The translations under genes and the position numbers were made by a program. Shown piece by piece: positions 6,906 to 13,839 of a stretch of DNA of 20,053 nucleotides; the stretch's first letter is position 1, and every line of letters begins with the position of its first letter. Under the pieces are notes generated by a model, which did no database searches, was not told where the DNA came from, and saw only the letters and a list, made by a program, of their open reading frames with translations. Origin of the DNA: an uncultured Dorea sp. (GTDB lineage: Bacteria; Bacillota; Clostridia; Lachnospirales; Lachnospiraceae); contig CAKRCL010000030.1 of the NCBI GenBank assembly GCA_934307335.1, positions 1 to 20,053 on the forward strand, in the 5' to 3' direction.

Positions 6906-7816
6906 AACAACAAAATGAGGCAATCACCCGCCTGTACAGGATCGGACATACGGAGATTGAGATTACGGCTCCGTTATCTATGAAAAGTCCGCGGAATCTG
7001 GAAAAATTCCGGACCGGGCAGGCGAAGAGGCCGGATGAGGAAGTTATTCATTATCAGGTGGAGATGTCAGAAAGTATTGACGAGATTAAGGAAGCCCTTT
7101 TGGAGAGAAAGACGGGAAGGGTGATCTATCGGGATAATCTTATGGTGTTTCAGACAGCCGAAGGAGAATGTCGTTTTATTAATTTCCTTGGGATGGACTG
7201 GCACTATGCAGTCAGCAGTCAGGAGGGTGTGAATCAGTATCGTGTCTGGTTTTCCTCGGAAGTGGCAGAGATGCTTGATCAGGATACGGTGTATCTGGCA
7301 GCATTTTCATTGGAGAAGCAGGCGATGAAGGATCATGCGATGATTCTGCATTCTGCGTATATGTGTTATAAAGATACGGCTGTACTTTTTTCTGCGCCGT
7401 CAGAGACGGGAAAATCTACGCAGGCTGACTTGTGGGAAAAGTACCGTGGAACATGGACGGTGAATGGGGATCGTTCTCTTTTGATCCGTGAAGAAGATGG
7501 ATGGTATGCGAATGGATGGCCGGTGTGCGGAAGTTCAGAGATTTGTAATAATAAGTCTTATCCGATCAGAGCTATTGTTATGCTGTCGCAGGCGGAAGAG
7601 AATCGTATCAGCCGCCTGAAAGGGTTTGAGGCTTTGCGGAAAGTAATGGAACAGATTACGATCAATGGCTGGAACAGTGAGTTCCAGATACAGGCGATGG
7701 ATGAGCTGGAAATCTTGCTGCGGGAGATCCCGGTATATCATCTGGAATGTAACATTTCCGAAGATGCGGTCAGATGCCTGGAAAATGTACTTGCCGATGG
7801 ACGAGGAGAAGAATAG
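6899..7816 (+). CDS. HPr kinase/PEP carboxykinase-like P-loop protein
   Basis: 305 residues from ATG 6899, which has AAGGA upstream and overlaps the PqqD gene; the in-frame ATG at 6878 is less likely. The C-terminal half resembles HPr kinase: a His in ILHSAYM (about 150), a P-loop APSETGKSTQADLW (about 165-178) and an acidic block NGDRSLL (about 188-194), with NGWPVCGSSEI after it. The N-terminal 130 residues are not recognised. Relatives occur in RiPP loci; in some lasso peptide clusters an HPrK-like enzyme phosphorylates the peptide, and SynChlorMet cassettes pair a PqqD-like and an HPrK-like protein with radical SAM enzymes. A role as kinase or ATP-driven helper acting on the precursors is therefore plausible but unproven. 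Stop and next start are adjacent (TAGATG). Confidence 0.82.
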   Translation: MVEQQNEAITRLYRIGHTEIEITAPLSMKSPRNLEKFRTGQAKRPDEEVIHYQVEMSESIDEIKEALLERKTGRVIYRDNLMVFQTAEGECRFINFLGMDWHYAVSSQEGVNQYRVWFSSEVAEMLDQDTVYLAAFSLEKQAMKDHAMILHSAYMCYKDTAVLFSAPSETGKSTQADLWEKYRGTWTVNGDRSLLIREEDGWYANGWPVCGSSEICNNKSYPIRAIVMLSQAEENRISRLKGFEALRKVMEQITINGWNSEFQIQAMDELEILLREIPVYHLECNISEDAVRCLENVLADGRGEE

Positions 7817-9613
7817 ATGCAAGAAAGTAATGATAAAAATCAAGGGAAGAACGGACTGTCTTTTGAGTCTTTGGACATTCTGATCGGCAGGTGGAAAGAT
7901 GGAACATTTTCAGAGATCATTGATGACTGGAAATGGATATTCAGCTATAGTATCCGTTATAAATGGGCCATTGTATTCTATACATTTTTGGGTATCTTCA
8001 GTACATCTATGGGGCTGGTCAGCAGTGTGGCGGGTAAATATCTGATTGATATTATCACCGGATATAAGACGAACAAATTGGTGATCCTGATTGTTGTTAT
8101 GGTAGGAAGTTCGTTGTTTAGTCTTCTGTTTAGCAGTATTATCAGTCGAATCTCGACAAAATTAAGCATTTATATCAATAATGATATTCAGGCGGATATA
8201 TTTGACAAGATCGTGGATGCCGACTGGCTGGAAATTAATAAGTATTCTAACGGAGATGTGTTGAACCGATTCAATGGAGATATCGGAACGGTCAGTAGTA
8301 ATGCAATCAGCTGGCTTCCGACAATCGTAATCGCAATCTATAATTTCATAGCAACATTTCTTGTTATTTTTCATTATAATGCGATCATGGCAGTTCTGGC
8401 GCTGGCAAGTGCACCGTTCATGCTTCTGATGTCGAGATTTATGATTAAGAAGCAGCGGGAATATAGTCAGAAGACCAGAGAAATGAGCAGTAAGCTGATG
8501 ACATTTGAGGTGGAAGCCTTTTACAATTTTGATACCATCAAATCATTTGGTATTGCGCCGCATTACAGCCGTAAGATGCGCTGGTGGCAGAGCCAGTTCA
8601 AAGATGTCAGTCTGGAATACAATATGTTCTCTATTAAGACGAATATTCTGTTGTCGGTTATGGGATCCGCTGTGGAATTTATTGCATTTGGATATTGTCT
8701 GTTCCTGTTGTGGACACATGCGATCACTTATGGAACGATGACATTGTTCCTGCAACAGAGGAGTAACCTGTCTGGGGCGTTCAATAATGTGGTATCGATC
8801 ATTCCGTCATTTTTGAATAGTTCGGTGTCAGCACACAGAATCCGTGAGCTGGTAGAGCTTCCGAAAGAGGTACATATCAGTGAGAGTGAGGAACTTGATC
8901 CATATGCAGAGGATGGATTTAAGGTGTTGATGAAAGATGTGAATTTCTCTTATATAGAAGGAACAAGAGTGATTACAGATTCGTATTTTAAAGCCTGCCC
9001 GGGTGAAATCGTGGCACTTGTGGGACCTTCGGGAGAAGGAAAGACGACGATGATCCGTCTGATTCTGGGACTGATCCGTCCGCAGGAAGGAGAGGCTGTG
9101 ATCGTTGCATCCAATGGAAGAGAGATCATCCTGAATGCGGAGACGAGACATTTCTTCGCCTACGTACCTCAGGGAAATACGATCCTTTCCGGTACAATTG
9201 CGGAGAATATGCGGATGGTCAAAGAGGATGCTACGGATGAAGAGATTATCGAGGCTTTAAAAATCGCATGCGCATGGGATTTTGTGGAAAAACTGCCGGG
9301 TACGATCAACAGAGCGCTTGGAGAGCGTGGACAAGGACTTTCGGAAGGACAGGCACAGCGTATCTCTATCGCGCGAGCGGTTCTTCGTAATGCGCCGATT
9401 CTTCTGTTGGACGAGGCGACATCGGCACTGGATGTAACGACGGAACGCAAGGTGCTGCGTAATATTATCGAGCAGAAGCCGAACAAGACTTGTATTGTGA
9501 CAACACACAGACCAAGTGTGTTGAATATGTGCCAGAGGGTGTACCGTGTTATGGAGACGAAGGTTACGGAATTGGACGAGGAAGAATCAAGCCGGATGGC
9601 GATGGATTTCTAA
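7817..9613 (+). CDS. ABC exporter (fused membrane and ATPase domains)
   Basis: 598 residues: an ABC exporter transmembrane domain (about 45-335) and an ATPase domain with Walker A GPSGEGKTT (about 402-410), Q-loop AYVPQGN, signature LSEGQAQR (about 507-514; LSEGQ for the common LSGGQ), Walker B ILLLDEATSALD and switch His in TTHRPS. It lacks an N-terminal C39 peptidase domain, so any leader cleavage must come from another protein, most simply the S24/S26-type peptidase at 6099. The start directly follows the stop of the kinase-like gene. It is the likely exporter of the products encoded at 9790 and 10506. About 50 N-terminal residues (LSFESLDILIGRWKDGTF) precede the first membrane helix and might contact the precursor. 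Confidence 0.92.
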   Translation: MQESNDKNQGKNGLSFESLDILIGRWKDGTFSEIIDDWKWIFSYSIRYKWAIVFYTFLGIFSTSMGLVSSVAGKYLIDIITGYKTNKLVILIVVMVGSSLFSLLFSSIISRISTKLSIYINNDIQADIFDKIVDADWLEINKYSNGDVLNRFNGDIGTVSSNAISWLPTIVIAIYNFIATFLVIFHYNAIMAVLALASAPFMLLMSRFMIKKQREYSQKTREMSSKLMTFEVEAFYNFDTIKSFGIAPHYSRKMRWWQSQFKDVSLEYNMFSIKTNILLSVMGSAVEFIAFGYCLFLLWTHAITYGTMTLFLQQRSNLSGAFNNVVSIIPSFLNSSVSAHRIRELVELPKEVHISESEELDPYAEDGFKVLMKDVNFSYIEGTRVITDSYFKACPGEIVALVGPSGEGKTTMIRLILGLIRPQEGEAVIVASNGREIILNAETRHFFAYVPQGNTILSGTIAENMRMVKEDATDEEIIEALKIACAWDFVEKLPGTINRALGERGQGLSEGQAQRISIARAVLRNAPILLLDEATSALDVTTERKVLRNIIEQKPNKTCIVTTHRPSVLNMCQRVYRVMETKVTELDEEESSRMAMDF

Positions 9614-9660
9614 TTAGAACGAGTAATTATTAGTAGAATGTGCATAATCACGCATAAAAG

Positions 9661-9703
9661 TGTAATAAAACGACGTGAAATGACAGGAAAAAAGGATTGA
9701 AAA
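9661..9703 (+). promoter_or_regulatory. Conserved upstream element, copy A
   Basis: A 43-bp stretch ending in the -35 box; 36 of 43 positions match 10308-10350. It contains two GAC-containing half-sites 10 bp apart (GACGTGAAAT then GACAGGAAAA). This looks like an activator or repressor site shared by the two precursor genes. Confidence 0.6.
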
Positions 9704-9725
9704 CGCTGAGAGATGAGATTATACT
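9697..9725 (+). promoter_or_regulatory. Promoter of precursor A
   Basis: TTGAAA (9697-9702), 17 nt, TATACT (9720-9725); the predicted leader is about 58 nt. AAGGAG (9775-9780) lies 9 nt before ATG 9790. Confidence 0.65.
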
Positions 9726-9789
9726 AGAAAGTAATAGGACAACTAGGAATATGTAAAAGTATACATAGAGGACGAAGGAGTGCGTGAAT

Positions 9790-10194
9790 ATGAAAAAAGA
9801 ATATGTAACACCTACAATGACGGGAGAGAGATTTAGTGCGGATGAGTATGTAGCAGCCTGTGTTACAGGAATAATCCAGTGTGCTTACCCTGGAGATTCA
9901 CCGAATGCACAAGATGATGGAACCAAGACATATATTGATGCGGCTGGAATGTGGCATGGATCATGCGGAGAAGATGCATCGATTTCGTTTAATGATGGTA
10001 CAGGAAAAGGTTATGAAATGCGAAATGGGAAAATAGATTATAATCGTCCGATTTCTCACATAACAGGATATACATTGGAACCAGGTACATACACAAATGT
10101 TTCATGGGAAAGTACGGATGGAGCAGGCACTTATCAGCACAAAGGACGTCTCAAAATTACGAATATTGACAACAATCGTCCAAACCACTCATAA
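9790..10194 (+). CDS. Large RiPP-like precursor protein A (EYVAAC leader family)
   Basis: 134 residues from ATG 9790 (the GTG at 9784 is only 3 nt from the ribosome site). The first 24 residues share 18 identities with the gene at 10506, in blocks MKKEYV, PTM, GERF and EYVAAC; beyond residue 24 the two diverge strongly, a leader/core pattern. The rest is polar and rich in Gly, Asp, Asn and Thr, with three cysteines (24, 31, 59) and local matches to precursor B around WHGSCGEDAS and GKIDYNR. There is no signal peptide or membrane segment, so export would need the ABC exporter just upstream. VAAC resembles a signal-peptidase AXA site. It is unusually long for a RiPP precursor; a small exported protein with a short targeting sequence is an alternative. 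I do not recognise a named family. Confidence 0.75.
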   Translation: MKKEYVTPTMTGERFSADEYVAACVTGIIQCAYPGDSPNAQDDGTKTYIDAAGMWHGSCGEDASISFNDGTGKGYEMRNGKIDYNRPISHITGYTLEPGTYTNVSWESTDGAGTYQHKGRLKITNIDNNRPNHS

Positions 10195-10212
10195 AATAGG
10201 CGAAGAGTTACA

Positions 10213-10242
10213 CGGTCAGCTAAATATAGTTGGCCGCTTTTT
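10213..10242 (+). terminator. Rho-independent terminator after precursor A
   Basis: CGGTCAGCTA (10213-10222) pairs with TAGTTGGCCG (10227-10236), with two G-T pairs and an AATA loop, followed by CTTTTT. It isolates precursor A from precursor B. Confidence 0.75.
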
Positions 10243-10307
10243 CTATGAAAAAATGCTCCACGAGCTTTGTGTTTTTTAATTGAAATATTGGCAGAAGTAT
10301 ACAATGA

Positions 10308-10350
10308 TGTAATAAAAGGACATCAAATGACAAGTAAACAGTATTGAAAA
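10308..10350 (+). promoter_or_regulatory. Conserved upstream element, copy B
   Basis: Matches 9661-9703 at 36 of 43 positions with no gaps, and lies at the same offset from TTGAAA. Half-sites GACATCAAAT and GACAAGTAAA are again 10 bp apart. The flanking sequences are otherwise dissimilar, which points to functional conservation. Confidence 0.6.
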
Positions 10351-10372
10351 TATTAAAAAATATAGTTATAAT
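10344..10372 (+). promoter_or_regulatory. Promoter P1 of precursor B
   Basis: TTGAAA (10344-10349), 17 nt, TATAAT (10367-10372), a near-consensus sigma-A promoter joined to copy B of the shared element. Confidence 0.65.
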
Positions 10373-10414
10373 TATAAATAATAAGAATTATCTATAACAA
10401 TAAGGATTTTAGTA

Positions 10415-10443
10415 TTGAATTTAGCATTAGACTTTTATATAAT
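10415..10443 (+). promoter_or_regulatory. Possible promoter P2 of precursor B
   Basis: TTGAAT (10415-10420), 17 nt, TATAAT (10438-10443), 71 bp below P1 and without the shared element. In such AT-rich sequence a chance match is possible. Confidence 0.4.
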
Positions 10444-10505
10444 AGAGTAATATAGACAGAGGGTTATGGATAACAAGAGTAAAATAATAAAAGGAGTGTA
10501 TAAGT

Positions 10506-10895
10506 ATGAAGAGGGCGTATGTTAGACCTACTATGGTAGGCGAAAGATTTGTAGCTAATGAGTATGTGGCAGCTTGTGGCGAAGAGAATAAAGTGTTTAA
10601 GTTTAAGTGTGATGCTCCACGCGGACAGTTATACTATTACCCATCATTTGATGGAACAATTGATGGAGTACATACAGAAACTGACAGAGCACGTTGGATA
10701 GGTAGTTATCATCCATGTAATGAAAAGCATGAGGCAAGTACTACAAGTGATTTCTATGATGGATTTGTAGATTATAACCGTAATGGAAGACAGGATGCGG
10801 GAGAAGGAGTTATTGTCTGGCGTGGAAAGTGGAACAATAATGGTCATGCAACTACAAACCTTAAGATGGACACCTGGGAGACTGCAAAATCATAA
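10506..10895 (+). CDS. Large RiPP-like precursor protein B with EF-hand-like loop
   Basis: 129 residues; ATG 10506 lies 9 nt after AAGGAG, the same spacing as precursor A. The N-terminal block is MKRAYV, PTM, GERF, ANEYVAAC. The remainder differs from precursor A but keeps three cysteines (24, 35, 71), an aromatic-rich stretch (QLYYYPSF), SYHPCNEKHEAS and a DYNR motif. Residues 89-100 read DYNRNGRQDAGE, which places D, N, N, G, D and E at loop positions 1, 3, 5, 6, 9 and 12 of an EF-hand/dockerin-type calcium site; only the hydrophobic position 8 is off. There is no signal peptide or membrane segment. It lies between precursor A and the radical SAM gene and ends at a strong terminator. Function is unknown; a modified or calcium-bound secreted product is inferred. 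Confidence 0.75.
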   Translation: MKRAYVRPTMVGERFVANEYVAACGEENKVFKFKCDAPRGQLYYYPSFDGTIDGVHTETDRARWIGSYHPCNEKHEASTTSDFYDGFVDYNRNGRQDAGEGVIVWRGKWNNNGHATTNLKMDTWETAKS

Positions 10896-10917
10896 AACAA
10901 ACATATATACATATAAA

Positions 10918-10944
10918 AAAGAACCGGATTTCCGGTTCTTTTTT
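10918..10944 (+). terminator. Rho-independent terminator between precursor B and the radical SAM gene
   Basis: GAACCGG (10921-10927) and CCGGTTC (10932-10938) form a GC-rich stem extended by A-T pairs, followed by a T-run to 10944. Only 30 bp separate it from the radical SAM start and no clear promoter is visible there. Partial read-through would give abundant precursor and little enzyme. Confidence 0.85.
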
Positions 10945-10974
10945 AAAATCTACAGGAATTGTTGAGGGTGTAAT

Positions 10975-12081
10975 ATGGAATTAATGGAAGATGGAACGAC
11001 AATAGAGCAACAGATGTTTGCAATGGCGACAGAGAAGAAAGTGCCGCTATATGGAGTGTTGGAGTTGCTGCCTCTTTGTAATCTGAACTGTGATATGTGT
11101 TATGTGCGTATGAGCAGAGAAGAGATGGAACAGGTGGGAAGGCTGCGCACGATGGAAGAATGGACGAAAACGGTAGAAGATATGATGAGAGCCGGGACGC
11201 TGTTTGTTCTTTTGACAGGTGGAGAGCCGCTGCTGTATCCACATTTCCGCGAGTTATATCAAAAACTCCGTGAACTGGGGATGATTATTACGATTAACAC
11301 GAATGGAACGCTGATCGATGAGGCGTGGGCAGATTTTTTTGCGGAAAATAAACCAAGAAGAATCAATATTACATTATATGGTGCAAGCAATGAGACCTAT
11401 GAGCGTTTGTGCCATTATCCGGGAGGATTCGATAAGGCGGTGAACGGCATCCGGCTTTTGCGGGAGAGGAACATTGATGTGAAAGTGAATGGAAGTCTTG
11501 CAAAGGCGAATGTGGAGGACAGGATGAAGATCATAGAGCTTGGTGAATCTCTGGATGCTCCGGTGAGGATTGATACTTATATGTATCCGTCTGTGAGAGA
11601 ACGAAATCATGCGTATAATAATCAGGCCAGACTGGATCCGGAGATGGCGGCAAAAGCAAGAGTGGAAATTTTGCAAAGAGAGATGGGAGAAGAAGTATTT
11701 GCCCAATACCGCAAGATCCGATTAGACGAAGCAGAGAATACTCCGGAAGGAGAGGCAGTTCCGGGACAGATGGCATGTCGTGCCGGTAAGAGTTCTTTTG
11801 TGGTGAACTGGCAGGGCGAGATGCGCTCCTGTGTGGTACTGGATAAGCCAAGTATACCGCTTCGGGATGTGGAGTTTGAGGAAGCGTGGGAGCTTACGAA
11901 AAAAGAAACGGAGAGTCTTAGAATTTCGGCCAGATGCAGTAGCTGTAAGCTTAGAAAGGTATGTAACACTTGTGTGGCAGCGGCAATTGCGGAGACCGGA
12001 AAGGCAGACGGCGTACCGGAATATTTGTGCAGATACACAGAAGCAACGGTCAGATATCTGAAGGAGACAATGGAAGAATAG
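10975..12081 (+). CDS. Radical SAM/SPASM peptide-modifying enzyme
   Basis: 368 residues. The radical SAM iron-sulfur site is C35-x3-C39-x2-C42 (CNLNCDMC), followed by TGGEPLLYP and NTNGTLID, typical of S-adenosylmethionine binding. The C-terminal SPASM-type region has cysteines at 268, 286, 321, 324, 330, 333 and about 352 (CRAG, RSC, CSSCKLRKVCNTC, LC), expected to hold auxiliary iron-sulfur clusters. Enzymes of this group modify ribosomal peptides by radical chemistry such as thioether or C-C crosslinks or epimerisation. With the PqqD-like protein at 6618 it is probably the maturase for the precursors at 9790 and 10506. The start at 10975 has GAGGG upstream. The exact chemistry cannot be read from sequence, and an alternative substrate outside the window is possible. 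Confidence 0.9.
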   Translation: MELMEDGTTIEQQMFAMATEKKVPLYGVLELLPLCNLNCDMCYVRMSREEMEQVGRLRTMEEWTKTVEDMMRAGTLFVLLTGGEPLLYPHFRELYQKLRELGMIITINTNGTLIDEAWADFFAENKPRRINITLYGASNETYERLCHYPGGFDKAVNGIRLLRERNIDVKVNGSLAKANVEDRMKIIELGESLDAPVRIDTYMYPSVRERNHAYNNQARLDPEMAAKARVEILQREMGEEVFAQYRKIRLDEAENTPEGEAVPGQMACRAGKSSFVVNWQGEMRSCVVLDKPSIPLRDVEFEEAWELTKKETESLRISARCSSCKLRKVCNTCVAAAIAETGKADGVPEYLCRYTEATVRYLKETMEE

Positions 12082-12095
12082 GGCATATCGTTTTC

Positions 12096-12124
12096 TTTAC
12101 TTCATAATTTGAAAATGCTATAAT
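12096..12124 (+). promoter_or_regulatory. Promoter of module B
   Basis: TTTACT (12096-12101), 17 nt, TATAAT (12119-12124), upstream of the PHP phosphatase at 12157. The five genes to 17790 are closely spaced and probably share it. Confidence 0.6.
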
Positions 12125-12156
12125 AAAAACGATTATGAGCTACAAAGGATGATGAG

Positions 12157-12912
12157 ATGATAGATATACATGCACATATACTTCCGGGGATTGATGACGG
12201 GGCTGAAGATCTGTATGATACGCTGGAGATGGCACAGATGGCTGTAGACAGTGGAGTGGACAAGATTATAGCGACCCCGCATTGCAATATTCCGGGAATG
12301 TATGGGAATTATTTTGGAAAAGAATACATTGACAAGTATGAAAGCGTAGTCAGAGCGATAAGAGAAGAGAATATTCCAATCGAGATACTTCCGGGAATGG
12401 AAGTATTTTCAACAGAAGATCTGCCGGATCTGATCGTGGATCACAAGATCATGCCGCTGAATCAGAGCAGATATATATTGATGGAATTTTCGTTTGACGA
12501 GGATCCGGAATTTGCAGATCTTATTTTGAAGAGAGTGGCAGCGGTCGGCGCGAAGCCGGTAATCGCACATGCGGAGAGATATGAATTTATACAGGATTAT
12601 CCGCAGATTGCATATCGCTGGTATAAGAGAGGATATGTGATCCAGGCGAATAAGGGAAGCTTTCTTGGAAGGTTTGGGAGTATGGCAAAGCGTACGGCAG
12701 ACAGTCTGCTTCGCCATAATCTGATCATGGCGATCGCAAGTGATGCGCACAGTCCGCTTCAGAGAACTCCCTATATGTTGGATACGTATGATGAGCTGAG
12801 CCGGGAATATTCAGAGAAGCATCTGGATGTGTTGTTTCAATATAATCCGGCAAGGATTTGTGATAACAGAGAGATCTTGAGATTAGAACCGGTTCCGTAT
12901 TCTGGACGGTAA
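12157..12912 (+). CDS. CpsB/YwqE-like PHP-domain protein tyrosine phosphatase
   Basis: 251 residues, the family's usual size. Metal ligands of the PHP fold are visible: HAH (H5, H7) in MIDIHAHILPGIDDGA, H42 in ATPH, Glu in LPGMEVF, H in IAHAERY and D196/H198 in ASDAHS. CpsB/CapC/YwqE enzymes are manganese-dependent phosphatases that remove phosphate from the Tyr tail of BY-kinases and so set the phosphorylation cycle controlling capsule or exopolysaccharide assembly. It heads the second module, where the kinases B1 and B2 are its expected substrates; A1 at 2106 could be another, since module A lacks a phosphatase of this type. The ribosome site is AAAGGA. Confidence 0.93.
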   Translation: MIDIHAHILPGIDDGAEDLYDTLEMAQMAVDSGVDKIIATPHCNIPGMYGNYFGKEYIDKYESVVRAIREENIPIEILPGMEVFSTEDLPDLIVDHKIMPLNQSRYILMEFSFDEDPEFADLILKRVAAVGAKPVIAHAERYEFIQDYPQIAYRWYKRGYVIQANKGSFLGRFGSMAKRTADSLLRHNLIMAIASDAHSPLQRTPYMLDTYDELSREYSEKHLDVLFQYNPARICDNREILRLEPVPYSGR

Positions 12913-12942
12913 CAGCTATATTAACGATAAAGGAGAAGAACT

Positions 12943-13827
12943 ATGAGGAGACTAAAGATAGCAGTATGCCTGATATTCGTAGTATCTTGTGCTATATTTG
13001 CCGGATATACTGTGAAGTCTAAAATGTTGGAAGATCATACACCACCGGTGATTACTTGTAAGGAAGATTCGGTAACGTTGAGTGTGCAGACGGATCAACA
13101 AGAGCAAAAAGAAGCACTTTTAAAAGGAGTAAAGGCAAAAGATAACCGAGATGGTAATCTGACATCGTCTATCCGTATCGCTTCTATGTCACATTTTATT
13201 GCACCGGGTAAACGAACGATCACATATGTCGTATTTGATAAGGCAAATCAAGTAGGAACACTGGAAAGAACGGTGCAGTATAGTGACTATACGTCACCAA
13301 AGATTCATTTGACGGAACCGCTTCGATATTCGATGACAGAAGTGGCGAAGACAAAATTAACGGAGAATATGACAGCGGAAGATTGTCTGGATGGCGATCT
13401 GACAAGCCAGATCCGGACAAGTCTTACGGATAGTGTATATAATATGGCAGCAGGTAACTATGGTGTGACTGTGCAGGTGAGCAATAGCGCAGGTGACGTG
13501 TGTGCGATACCGATGGAGCTTACGATAACAGACTCCAGTGACAGACAGGAACAGGCAAAGCAGTACCCGCTGTTGTCTGAGTATATTGTATATACAACCG
13601 TTGGAAATGCAATCGATCCGATGGCTTATATAAAAGGTCTGGAGAGAAATGGCACAGAATATACGTATGAAAATGATGGACAGCTGCTGGAAGGAACGAT
13701 GGAAGGTATCGGTGTCGCTTCAGCGGTAGATTATTCACAGGCAGGTGTTTATACGATCGAGTACTCTTATACAGCTGAGGGAGCTCCGACTGCTGTGACG
13801 AAGTTATATGTTGTAGTACAGAACTAG
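12943..13827 (+). CDS. DUF5011/Ig-like anchored extracellular protein (module B)
   Basis: 294 residues, paralogous to the protein at 1274-2071. It has an N-terminal hydrophobic segment (about 5-22), then Ig-like repeats: PPVITCKEDSVTLSV, KAKDNRDGNLTSSI, KRTITYVVFDKANQVG, and DCLDGDLTSQI with NYGVTVQVSNSAGD. The C-terminal third (LSEYIVYTTVGNAIDPMAYI onward) also matches its paralogue (LKDYLIYLPVGASFDPNEYY). It carries a longer first-domain linker (QTDQQEQKEALLKG) than the A copy. The position between the phosphatase and the kinase pair implies an extracellular partner of the polysaccharide assembly complex. AAAGGAG precedes the ATG. A biochemical function is not known to me. Confidence 0.8.
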   Translation: MRRLKIAVCLIFVVSCAIFAGYTVKSKMLEDHTPPVITCKEDSVTLSVQTDQQEQKEALLKGVKAKDNRDGNLTSSIRIASMSHFIAPGKRTITYVVFDKANQVGTLERTVQYSDYTSPKIHLTEPLRYSMTEVAKTKLTENMTAEDCLDGDLTSQIRTSLTDSVYNMAAGNYGVTVQVSNSAGDVCAIPMELTITDSSDRQEQAKQYPLLSEYIVYTTVGNAIDPMAYIKGLERNGTEYTYENDGQLLEGTMEGIGVASAVDYSQAGVYTIEYSYTAEGAPTAVTKLYVVVQN

Positions 13828-13839
13828 GGGGAGTACAGG

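Larger units (their letters stand above)
10195..10505. other. 311-bp spacer between precursors: terminator, shared element, two promoters
   Basis: This AT-rich stretch holds the terminator of precursor A (10213-10242), copy B of the shared upstream element (10308-10350), two tandem promoters (10344-10372 and 10415-10443) and the ribosome site AAGGAG (10491-10496) of precursor B. From the first promoter the 5' leader would be about 125 nt. No further gene is seen. Confidence 0.6.

Noticed and set aside
9850..9861. VAAC in the precursors as a lipoprotein lipobox
   Set aside because: The preceding residues are polar and charged; there is no hydrophobic signal segment, so lipoprotein processing is unlikely.
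6099..12081. Lasso peptide cluster
   Set aside because: PqqD-like, HPrK-like and ABC genes fit, but no asparagine-synthetase-like cyclase or transglutaminase-like protease is present and the precursors are far too long. A radical SAM enzyme is present instead.
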